Positions 1 to 5,480 of a stretch of 5,642 bases of DNA are shown piece by piece; positions within the stretch are counted from its first letter, which is position 1; each line of letters starts with the position of its first letter. The notes under the pieces were generated by a model, which searched no databases, had not been told where the DNA came from, and saw only the letters and a program-made list of their open reading frames with translations. Both the position numbers and the translations under genes were made by a program. The DNA lies in the NCBI GenBank assembly GCA_031379365.1, contig JANNFB010000302.1, forward strand, positions 1-5,642, given 5' to 3'. Origin of the DNA: CADEEN01 sp031379365 (lineage in GTDB: Bacteria > Pseudomonadota > Gammaproteobacteria > Burkholderiales > Burkholderiaceae_C).

Positions 1-47
1 CTGGGCGGGGCGAATCGGCGCCGCCGAGAAGCGCAGGCTGGCCGGCC

Positions 48-65
48 GCGCGCGTACCCGCGCGC
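48..65. repeat. Perfect 7-bp GC hairpin
   Basis: GCGCGCG at 48-54 and CGCGCGC at 59-65 are perfect inverted arms around a TACC loop. No run of T follows on either strand, so it does not meet the usual pattern of an intrinsic terminator. It could be an extragenic palindrome or chance in very GC-rich DNA. Confidence 0.4.
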
Positions 66-87
66 TTCGTGCACTGACTCGTTGCAG

Positions 88-200
88 CTGTCCGACCACA
101 GTGAGCGCAGCGAACGGCGGGAGTTCTGCAACGGGGCCGGCCGGCCGAGCATCGCAGGGCACCCGCAGCGCAGCGAAGGGCCAGCCGTTTGAGCCCCGCA
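88..200. repeat. Probable dispersed Burkholderiales-type intergenic repeat
   Basis: The stretch has the texture of GC-rich intergenic repeats that I recall as frequent in Burkholderiales genomes: a TGTCCGA start, then GAGCGCAGCGAA-type words. The word GCGCAGCGAA occurs twice in direct orientation, at 105-114 and 168-177, and GGCCGGCC lies between them. Both copies being in this window is direct observation. Membership of a dispersed family is from memory and needs a genome-wide search. Confidence 0.35.
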
Positions 201-266
201 CAGGCCGCGCCCGCCGCCTTGCTCGCGCCCATGCCAGCACGAAACAGTGGATACACACCAAGGTCT

Positions 267-329
267 GCAATGGGCCATTTGCAGCACATCTGCATGTGCC
301 GCCCACGCGTCAACTCTGTGGCCCATTGC
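267..329. repeat. Nested inverted repeat in intergenic DNA
   Basis: The arms GCAATGGGCCA (267-277) and TGGCCCATTGC (319-329) are perfect 11-bp reverse complements separated by 41 nt. Inside that spacer, GCACAT (284-289) and ATGTGC (294-299) form a second perfect stem around a CTGC loop. Transcribed in either direction, this would fold into a stem with an internal hairpin. No adjacent T-run supports a terminator, and no element ends or transposase remnant were recognised nearby. Confidence 0.45.
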
Positions 330-512
330 CGCCCCTGACGCGACCGGGTCAGTGCATTCGCTCGAGCCACTGCTGCAGCGGAAGATGGAAGCAACTGCTG
401 TGCATGAACTTGGGATGCACGCATGCCACGCTGTTGCGCTGATCGACGATGCGCCCCACGTTTGCCGAGCCGAGTCTCTCGCTGCCAATAGCGCTTGGTT
501 CCTCGTCAAGCC

Positions 513-1349
513 TCAGGCCGGCGCCTCGTCGACGTGGCAGATGCTGCGCTGCATGCCCTCGCGCAAGGCGCGCAGGCGCTTGATGGCGCCGCTGCGCTCG
601 TCGAACTCCGCCACCATCAGGTCGAGCGCGCCCCGCTCGGCGTGCACCTCCACCGGCAGCCACGGTGATCCCAGGGCCGCCCACTGCGCATCGGCAAGCA
701 GCAGCTCACCGGTGAGAAAGAGCTGACGGCGATGCCGCGCGTCTTCGAACGACGTCGCCAAGGCCTGGCCCTGATCGCCAGGGCGGCACAGGCCATGTGC
801 CATCGCCGGGTCGAACACCAGCAGGTCGCCCGGCGCAACGCGCTGGCGCACGCCGGCGTGCGGCATCACGAACTCGATATCGGCGGCGTCGAGTGCCAGC
901 ACCCAGAACAGGCAACGTGACCAGTGCCTGCTGACGTCGTTGTGAAAGCCGGCGCCGCAAGAAGCCAGGTAATCGATGCGGGCCGCGACGCTGGCGCGGT
1001 AGGCGGCCGGCTCGTTTCCCAGCACACCCGTCAGCTGCAGTGCGGCTGCGATGTGCCCGACGAGGTCGTCCACGCCGAGCGCGGCAGCAGCCAAGTCGGC
1101 CAAGGTCGTGTTGGCGTAGTCGATGTCGGAAAAGGCTTCGAGGCGCACGCGCGAGTAGCCTTCGTCCGTCAAGCTGGCCAGCGATGCCGCGTCGAGGAAG
1201 GTCGTGCTAAGGACATGCACACGGCCATAAGGCGCGCGGGCATCCCAGGCATGGCCAGGTTCGTCGCTGCGCACTGCAAAACTACGGAAGGGCGCGGGCA
1301 CGCGGTGGTCGTTGGCGGCGACAATGCGGTGGGTGGACGCTGAGCGCAT
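513..1349 (-). CDS. Probable 2OG-Fe(II) oxygenase-fold protein
   Basis: This encodes a 278-residue protein. The middle resembles the double-stranded beta-helix core of 2-oxoglutarate/Fe(II) oxygenases: an HxD pair in GFHNDVSR (H136, D138), a hydrophobic strand at 147-153, a GDLLVFDP strand (174-181) and a distal histidine in MAHGL (H185). These would form the 2-His-1-carboxylate iron site. The 2-oxoglutarate-binding basic residue is uncertain: R189 lies closer to H185 than is usual, and R205/R207/R208 are alternatives. There is no signal peptide or membrane segment, so it is likely cytosolic. The start at 1349 was chosen because the upstream in-frame extension is Gly/Arg-rich and runs into arsR; its GAGG is 14 nt away, so the ribosome binding site is weak. 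It is the last same-strand gene after gapdh-arsJ-arsR, 86 nt beyond arsR, which makes cotranscription plausible. The substrate is unknown, and a link to arsenic rests on position only. Confidence 0.65.
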   Translation of the reverse strand: MRSASTHRIVAANDHRVPAPFRSFAVRSDEPGHAWDARAPYGRVHVLSTTFLDAASLASLTDEGYSRVRLEAFSDIDYANTTLADLAAAALGVDDLVGHIAAALQLTGVLGNEPAAYRASVAARIDYLASCGAGFHNDVSRHWSRCLFWVLALDAADIEFVMPHAGVRQRVAPGDLLVFDPAMAHGLCRPGDQGQALATSFEDARHRRQLFLTGELLLADAQWAALGSPWLPVEVHAERGALDLMVAEFDERSGAIKRLRALREGMQRSICHVDEAPA

Positions 1350-1364
1350 CGCGCGATTGTCGCC
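1317..1364 (-). promoter_or_regulatory. Inverted repeat enclosing the oxygenase start codon
   Basis: GGCGACAAT (1317-1325) and ATTGTCGCC (1356-1364) are perfect 9-bp inverted arms flanking the ATG at 1349-1347. In the minus-strand transcript the upstream arm begins at the 3' end of the only SD-like GAGG (1367-1364). A smaller GCGC-GAU-GCGC hairpin spans the start codon itself. Pairing would hide the initiation region, suggesting translational control. The downstream arm is also codons 10-13 of the gene, so it could be coincidental. Confidence 0.35.
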
Positions 1365-1424
1365 CTCAGAGGCCTGCGACCCGGTGCCTGAACAGCCCCC
1401 GCCATCGCCTGGTGGGCCGGCCGC

Positions 1425-1436
1425 GCCAGCGCTGGC
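1425..1436. repeat. 12-bp perfect palindrome at the arsR stop codon
   Basis: GCCAGCGCTGGC is a perfect palindrome. Its last base is the G of the arsR TAG stop as read on the minus strand. It has no loop and no following T-run, so it is a poor terminator candidate. It could be a dimeric protein site or chance. Confidence 0.3.
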
Positions 1437-1765
1437 TAGGCGCTCGAGGTGCCGACCACGCATCCCACCGACAGGCCATCGGCCCCTTGGCAGCAATGCG
1501 CCGTCAGGTAACCCAGCAGTGCATTCATCTGGTCGATCGAAGGCCGGTAAATCAGGTGCCTGCCGTCACGCTCTTGCGACACCAGGCCAGAGTGCAGCAA
1601 CTCTTTCAGGTGAAAGGAGAGTGTCGACGCCGGCACGTCGAGCATGGCCGACAAGGCCCCGGGGGTCAGCCCTTGCGGCCCGGCGCCGACCAGGGCGCGA
1701 AAGACTCGCAAGCGCATGCCCTGCGCCAGGGCGGCCAGGGCGGCGACGGCGGTGGTTTCGTCCAT
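1436..1765 (-). CDS. arsR: ArsR/SmtB-family arsenic-responsive repressor
   Basis: This is a 109-residue winged helix-turn-helix protein, a normal length for ArsR/SmtB. The N-terminal helix reads AVAALAALAQGMRLRVFRAL. The DNA-reading part is at about 33-60 (LTPGALSAML, then VPASTLSFHLKELLHSGLV), and the wing at about 61-74 contains QERDGRHLIYR. The E. coli-type CVCDLC metal site near the recognition helix is absent. Instead there is a C-terminal set C91-C92 and C102, like the Cys-Cys...Cys As(III) site known from Acidithiobacillus ferrooxidans ArsR, though with a wider gap (nine residues). It should leave its operator when As(III) binds. The ATG overlaps the arsJ stop by one base (TGATG), with GGAG 6 nt upstream, so translation is coupled to arsJ. 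Lying third in the operon, it would probably regulate its own expression. Family is near certain; the arsenic ligand is supported by both the cysteines and the neighbours. Confidence 0.93.
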   Translation of the reverse strand: MDETTAVAALAALAQGMRLRVFRALVGAGPQGLTPGALSAMLDVPASTLSFHLKELLHSGLVSQERDGRHLIYRPSIDQMNALLGYLTAHCCQGADGLSVGCVVGTSSA

Positions 1766-3084
1766 CAGGCGCTCCGTGGCAAGGCCAGCCGGGTGGGTAA
1801 GGCCAGGGTAATGAGCCAGCAGGCGGCCAGCATGGCGGCGGAACCACTGAGCGAGAACAGCAGCCCGCCCCATTGGTACAGCAGGCCTGACAACAGCGTC
1901 CCGAAGAAACGGCCGAGTGCGTTGGCCGCGTAGTAGAAGCCGACGTCCTCGGCAGCCTTCTCCGATCCGGCATAGGCCAGGATCAGGTAGGAGTGCACCG
2001 AGGAGTTGACGGCGAAGGCAAACCCGAAGACCGCGAGGCCGCCAACCACGACCCACTCCAGGTGCGGTACGTTCATCGCGAAGGCAACGGCCAGGGCGAT
2101 CGGCACGACGGCCAGCAACGCCGACCACAGCCGTGCGGCCGGCACCTCGGTGCTCAGCCCGTCTGGGCTGCGCTTCACCAGCGCCGGGGCCAGCGCCTGC
2201 ACCAGGCCGTAGCCGATGGTCCACGCCGCCAGGAAGCCGCCCACCATGGTGAAGGTCCAGCCCGAGGCATACAGGAACACCGGCACGCCGACGACGAACC
2301 ACACATCGCGCGCACCGAACAGAACCACGCGGGCGGCGGCAAGCAGGTTGATGGCGCGGTTCTTGGCGAACAGCTCCTTCGCTGACTTCGAGGCCTTGGC
2401 CTTGCCCATCAAGGGCGGCACGAAGAACACGACGCCGGCGAGCACCAGTGCCAACAGCCCGGCCATGGCCCACAGCGAGACCTGGAAGCCGAGCCGGTCG
2501 AGCAGCAGACCGCCAAGGAAGAAGCCCACGCCCTTCATGGCGTTCTTGCTGCCGGTGAACCAGGCCACCCACTTGAAGAGCTGGCCTGACGCCGTGCTGG
2601 CCGTGAGCTTGATGGCGGACTTGCTCGCCGTCTTGGTGAGGTCTTTTGCAACGCCGCACACGCCTTGCGCCAGCACGACCCAGGCCACCGACATCGCCGC
2701 CGTCCAGTCGGGCGACAGCTGCGAAAGGAGCAGGAAGCCGGTGATCTGCGTGACCAGCCCCACCGTCAGCATGCGCTGGATGCCATAGCGCGTGGCCAGC
2801 CAGCCGCCGATCAGGTTGGCGACCACGCCCATGGCCTCGTAGAGCAGGAACAGGAAGGCCAGCGTGAAGGGCGAGTAGCCCAGCCGGTAGAAGTGCAGCA
2901 ACACCAGCATGCGCAGTGCGCCGTCGGTGAGCGTGAAGCCCCAGTAGGCGGCCGTGACGATGGCGTAGTTTCTCGCCCCACGCCCGTCGGGTACGCTGGA
3001 CGATCCCCCGAGGGGATGCGGGTCGGCCTGGGAGTGGCCCGGCGCTCGGCCCGCGCGCGCGTGGCCTGTGGGGTCAGAGTCCAT
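1765..3084 (-). CDS. arsJ: ArsJ, organoarsenical (1-arseno-3-phosphoglycerate) efflux MFS permease
   Basis: This 439-residue major facilitator protein exports 1-arseno-3-phosphoglycerate, made by the partner dehydrogenase, across the inner membrane; the product then hydrolyses outside. Residues from about 39 on match my memory of ArsJ closely: NYAIVTAAYWGFTLTDGALR in helix 1, then LGYSPFTLAFLFLLYEAMG, the loop word GVAKDLTKTASKSAIK (144-159), and a C-terminal half with EDVGFYYAANALGRFFGTL. About 12 hydrophobic segments can be counted, with a charged central loop at about 226-245. The ATG at 3084 lies inside the end of the dehydrogenase gene (11-nt overlap) and has GGAG 4 nt upstream. No ATG, GTG or TTG occurs in frame between it and helix 1. 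The first 38 residues are a Gly/Pro/His/Arg-rich extension unlike a membrane protein start, apparently translated from a palindromic repeat. Family assignment is firm; the substrate follows from the known GAPDH-ArsJ pairing. Confidence 0.95.
   Translation of the reverse strand: MDSDPTGHARAGRAPGHSQADPHPLGGSSSVPDGRGARNYAIVTAAYWGFTLTDGALRMLVLLHFYRLGYSPFTLAFLFLLYEAMGVVANLIGGWLATRYGIQRMLTVGLVTQITGFLLLSQLSPDWTAAMSVAWVVLAQGVCGVAKDLTKTASKSAIKLTASTASGQLFKWVAWFTGSKNAMKGVGFFLGGLLLDRLGFQVSLWAMAGLLALVLAGVVFFVPPLMGKAKASKSAKELFAKNRAINLLAAARVVLFGARDVWFVVGVPVFLYASGWTFTMVGGFLAAWTIGYGLVQALAPALVKRSPDGLSTEVPAARLWSALLAVVPIALAVAFAMNVPHLEWVVVGGLAVFGFAFAVNSSVHSYLILAYAGSEKAAEDVGFYYAANALGRFFGTLLSGLLYQWGGLLFSLSGSAAMLAACWLITLALPTRLALPRSA
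2975..3062. repeat. GC-rich palindromic repeat within the arsJ 5' coding end
   Basis: ATCCCC (3003-3008) and GGGGAT (3012-3017) are perfect arms around CGA, followed by GGCCTGGGAGTGGCCCGGCG and a CG-alternating stretch up to about 3061. The layout resembles dispersed intergenic repeats that I recall from Comamonadaceae (a C-run/G-run palindrome beside GCGCCGGGCC-type sequence). Here it lies in frame and is read as arsJ codons of the N-terminal extension. The boundaries are approximate, and repeat-family membership is from memory. Confidence 0.45.
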
Positions 3085-4129
3085 GGCTCTCCATGTGGCA
3101 GGCCAGGTCGACCATGCGGCAGGCATACCCCATCTCGTTGTCGTACCAGGCGTACACCTTGAGCATGGTGCCGTCGGTGACCAGGGTGGACAGCGCATCG
3201 ACGATGGCGGAGCGCGTGTCACCGGCATAGTCGGCACTGACCAGAGGGCGCTCCTCGTACCCGAGGATGCCGGCCAGCGCGCCCTTCGCTGCGGCAGCGA
3301 ACAAGCGGTTCACTTCCTCAGCGCTGGTCTCGCGCTGGAGTTCGAACACGCAATCGGTCAAGGAGGCGTTGAGCACCGGGGCGCGCACGGCGTGGCCGTT
3401 GAGCTTGCCCTTGAGTTCGGGGTAGATCAGGGCAATGGCGGTGGCACTGCCGGTGGTGGTCGGTGCCAGGCTGAGCATGGCACTGCGCGCGCGGCGCAGG
3501 TCCTTGTGCGGCGCATCGACCATCAGGTTGGTGTTGGTCGGGTCGTGGATCGTTGTGATCTGGCCGTGGCGGATGCCGAGGGCTTCGTGCACCACCTTGA
3601 CCACCGGCGCCAGGCAGTTGGTGGTGCAGGACGCAGCCGTGACGATGCGGTGCTGCGCGGGGTCGTAGAGGTGGTGGTTGACACCGACGACGATGTTCAG
3701 AACCGCATTGGGGTCATGAGCGACCTTCACCGGCGCAGCCACGATGACGCGCTTGGCGCCGCGGTCGAGGTGGCCTTGAAGGGTCTCGGGCGTGAGGAAC
3801 TTGCCGGTGCACTCCAGCACCAGATCGACATCCAGGTCGCCCCACGGGATCTCGGCCGCGGCGGCATGCGACGAGAAAGCCAGCGGACGGCCGTCGATGT
3901 GGATGGAGTGATCGCCTTGCGCCGCGATGTCGGCGCGCCAACGGCCCTGCACGCTGTCGAAAGCCAGCAGGTGGGCGGTGGCTGCCGCACCGCCCTTGAG
4001 TTCGTTCAGGTGCACCACTTCCAGGCGGTTGGCACCGCGCGGGTCGTCCGCCGGTCGCGCGGCGGCGCCCAGGGCCGCGCGCAGTGCCAGGCGGCCGATG
4101 CGGCCCATGCCGTTGATACCAACTCTCAT
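3074..4129 (-). CDS. ArsJ-associated glyceraldehyde-3-phosphate dehydrogenase
   Basis: This 351-residue dehydrogenase is predicted to oxidise glyceraldehyde 3-phosphate with arsenate in place of phosphate, giving 1-arseno-3-phosphoglycerate for export by ArsJ. Visible landmarks are the Rossmann motif GINGMGRIGR (4-13), ECTGKF (106-111), the catalytic AASCTTNCLAP with nucleophile C168, the base H195 in TTIHDPTN, PTTTGSATA (223-231), NASLTDCVFE (254-263) and the C-terminal WYDNEMGYACRMVDL. Oddities are an Ala/Pro/Arg-rich insert at about 21-35 between the first helix and second strand, Glu in LNELKG where glycolytic enzymes have Asp, and Met in NEMGY where Trp is usual. The ATG at 4129 (GGAG 5 nt upstream) is preferred over a GTG two codons earlier, because MRVGINGMGRIGR is the usual family start. 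It is first in the operon, and its end overlaps arsJ by 11 nt. A purely glycolytic role is possible but unlikely given the coupling. Confidence 0.94.
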   Translation of the reverse strand: MRVGINGMGRIGRLALRAALGAAARPADDPRGANRLEVVHLNELKGGAAATAHLLAFDSVQGRWRADIAAQGDHSIHIDGRPLAFSSHAAAAEIPWGDLDVDLVLECTGKFLTPETLQGHLDRGAKRVIVAAPVKVAHDPNAVLNIVVGVNHHLYDPAQHRIVTAASCTTNCLAPVVKVVHEALGIRHGQITTIHDPTNTNLMVDAPHKDLRRARSAMLSLAPTTTGSATAIALIYPELKGKLNGHAVRAPVLNASLTDCVFELQRETSAEEVNRLFAAAAKGALAGILGYEERPLVSADYAGDTRSAIVDALSTLVTDGTMLKVYAWYDNEMGYACRMVDLACHMESHGL

Positions 4130-4322
4130 GTCCACTCCGTTTGGGCTCGGTCAAGAGGCCCAGCGGGCCACATTTCTATCTTTGTCGAAGGATAAGGCGG
4201 CAAAGTGACAAACCAGTGACGGTGCGCCGTGGCCCGCAGGGCGATGTCCGCACGACGCTGCTGCGGTTTGCCCCTACGCTGCGCCTCTGGCGATCCCTCA
4301 GTATCGCGACCAGGAGCCCCCG
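4130..4322. promoter_or_regulatory. Divergent intergenic region between the ars operon and the methyltransferase gene
   Basis: This spacer must hold the promoters for both directions. It contains the dyad at 4177-4194, a direct repeat AGTGAC at 4204-4209 and 4215-4220 (11-nt period, about one helical turn), and a small hairpin GGCCC-AGC-GGGCC (4157-4169) in the likely dehydrogenase leader. On the minus strand TTGTCA (4211-4206) fits a -35 box at five of six positions, but no good -10 box lies 16-18 nt downstream. I could not place a sigma-70 promoter with confidence in either direction. Confidence 0.6.
4177..4194. promoter_or_regulatory. Candidate ArsR operator
   Basis: The stretch is an imperfect dyad: TATC (4177-4180) and GATA (4191-4194) are inverted arms, and the inner TT (4182-4183) and AA (4188-4189) also match, so 12 of 18 positions obey the symmetry. 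It is AT-richer than its surroundings and ends 47 nt before the dehydrogenase ATG. ArsR/SmtB repressors bind such imperfect inverted repeats overlapping their promoter. Binding by this ArsR is inferred. Confidence 0.45.
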
Positions 4323-5438
4323 ATGACCGCACGCACCGCCCCACCCTACCGCGCCGACCACGTCGGCAGCTTCCTGCGCCCCAAGTTCCTGCTCGACGCC
4401 CGCGAGCAGAAAGCCAAGGGCGAGATCACCGCCCAGCAGTTGCGCGCGGTCGAAGACAAGGCCATTGCCGAGATCGTCAAGTTCCAGCAGGACGTGGGCT
4501 TGCAGAGCATCACCGACGGCGAGTTCCGCCGCACCTACTTCCACATCGACTTCCTCGAGCAACTCGGCGGTGTCAAGTGCGATGTGCCGGTGCTGATCAA
4601 GAAAGCCGACGGCAGCGAAGAGCTGGCGCCGCCGGCGATGCGCGTGGTGGGCAAGGTGCAGCACGTCAAAGACATCCAGCGCGCCGACTTCGAGTTCCTC
4701 AAGCGCCAAGTGAGCCAGACCGGCACGCCCAAGGTGACGATCCCGTCGCCGACGATGCTGCACTTTCGCGGTGGGCGCGCCGGCATCAGCAAGACCCACT
4801 ACCCAGAGTTGGAGCCCGCGTTCTACGACGACGTCGCGGAGGCCTATGGCGAGGAACTGCGCTCGCTCTACAACGCCGGCTGCCGCTATGTGCAGATGGA
4901 CGACACCAACATGGCCTACCTGTGCGACGAGACCATGCGCGAGGCCGCACGTTCGCGTGGCGACGACCCCAACGAGCTGCCGCACCGCTACGCCGCCTTC
5001 ATCAACAAGGTGGTGGCCCGCAAGCCGCCGGGCATGGCCCTGGCCATGCACCTGTGTCGCGGCAACTTCAAGAGCACGCATGCGGCGGCCGGCAACTACG
5101 AACCCGTGGCCGAGGCCCTGCTCTCGGAGATGAAGCTCGACGCCTACTTCATGGAGTACGACGACGCCCGCAGCGGTGACTTCCGCCCGCTGCGCTTCCT
5201 GCCCAAAGGCAAGATCGTGGTGCTCGGTCTGGTGACGACCAAGTTCGGCGAGATGGAAAGCAAGGACGATCTCAAGCGCCGCATCGACGAGGCCGCCAAG
5301 TTCGCCCCGCTCGACCAACTGGCCCTGAGCCCGCAGTGCGGGTTTTCCTCTACGGTGCATGGCAATAACATCGCAGTCGAAGCCCAACGTGCCAAATTGC
5401 GATTGGTGGTCGAGACCGCCGCCGAAGTTTGGGGCTGA
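4323..5438 (+). CDS. MetE C-terminal-domain (core methionine synthase-like) methyltransferase
   Basis: The 371-residue protein corresponds to the catalytic zinc barrel of cobalamin-independent methionine synthase without the duplicated N-terminal half of MetE (full MetE is about 750 residues). It resembles the YxjG/YxjH type. The start PYRADHVGSFLRP carries the family's early HVGS motif; SITDGEFRR (62-70), DIQRADFEFL (117-126), IPSPTMLHF (140-148) and YVQMDDTNMAYL (189-200) follow. The zinc ligands are all present: H243 and C245 in MHLCRGN, E278 in MEYDD, and C339 in SPQCGFSS. It should bind a thiol substrate on zinc and transfer a methyl group, but whether the acceptor is homocysteine and the donor a folate, a corrinoid or a small methyl compound cannot be read from the sequence. 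AGGAG (4312-4316) lies 6 nt before the ATG. It is divergent from the ars operon and probably cotranscribed with the solute-binding protein gene 42 nt downstream. Confidence 0.9.
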   Translation: MTARTAPPYRADHVGSFLRPKFLLDAREQKAKGEITAQQLRAVEDKAIAEIVKFQQDVGLQSITDGEFRRTYFHIDFLEQLGGVKCDVPVLIKKADGSEELAPPAMRVVGKVQHVKDIQRADFEFLKRQVSQTGTPKVTIPSPTMLHFRGGRAGISKTHYPELEPAFYDDVAEAYGEELRSLYNAGCRYVQMDDTNMAYLCDETMREAARSRGDDPNELPHRYAAFINKVVARKPPGMALAMHLCRGNFKSTHAAAGNYEPVAEALLSEMKLDAYFMEYDDARSGDFRPLRFLPKGKIVVLGLVTTKFGEMESKDDLKRRIDEAAKFAPLDQLALSPQCGFSSTVHGNNIAVEAQRAKLRLVVETAAEVWG

Positions 5439-5480
5439 GCCTTCGCGCCACGACACACCGACTTGTTCAGGAGACCGACC

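Larger units (their letters stand above)
1..512. other. Region with no recognisable gene
   Basis: Several open frames cross this stretch, but none has a convincing ribosome binding site, recognisable domain or protein-like composition. Their translations are rich in Arg, Ala, Ser and Cys, as expected of non-coding GC-rich DNA. The first part (about 1-220) is extremely GC-rich and repeat-like. The part from about 240 to 500 is visibly less GC-rich and holds nested inverted repeats. A frame open from the left edge that stops at 75-77 could be the tail of an upstream plus-strand gene, but 24 codons are too few to judge. No U-tract terminator is visible after the oxygenase gene that ends at 513, so its transcript may run into this region. 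Confidence 0.6.

Noticed and set aside
267..329. Integron attC site
   Set aside because: The inverted arms lack the GTTRRRY/RYYYAAC core sites, and no integrase or cassette structure is present.
400..512. Intrinsic terminator after the oxygenase gene
   Set aside because: No GC stem followed by a T-run on the minus strand could be found downstream of 513.
101..726. Plus-strand open frames across 101-442 and 247-726
   Set aside because: No ribosome binding site or domain is seen, composition is Cys/Ser/Arg-rich, and the second runs antisense into the oxygenase gene.
1436..2659. A longer arsR frame extending upstream to 2659
   Set aside because: The extension runs out of frame through arsJ and is Arg-rich nonsense. 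The family start at 1765 has a ribosome binding site and a TGATG overlap.
1765..3237. A longer arsJ frame starting at 3237
   Set aside because: The extra residues overlap the dehydrogenase coding end by far more and have Pro/Trp/Arg-rich composition. The ATG at 3084 has a GGAG and a short overlap.
4130..4135. GTG start for the dehydrogenase at 4135
   Set aside because: The ATG at 4129 gives the normal GAPDH N-terminus and has better SD spacing.
3068..4195. A 375-codon open frame on the plus strand
   Set aside because: It is exactly antisense to the dehydrogenase gene. Its translation is Val/Gly/His/Arg-rich with no recognisable domain, a usual mirror effect of GC-rich codon use.
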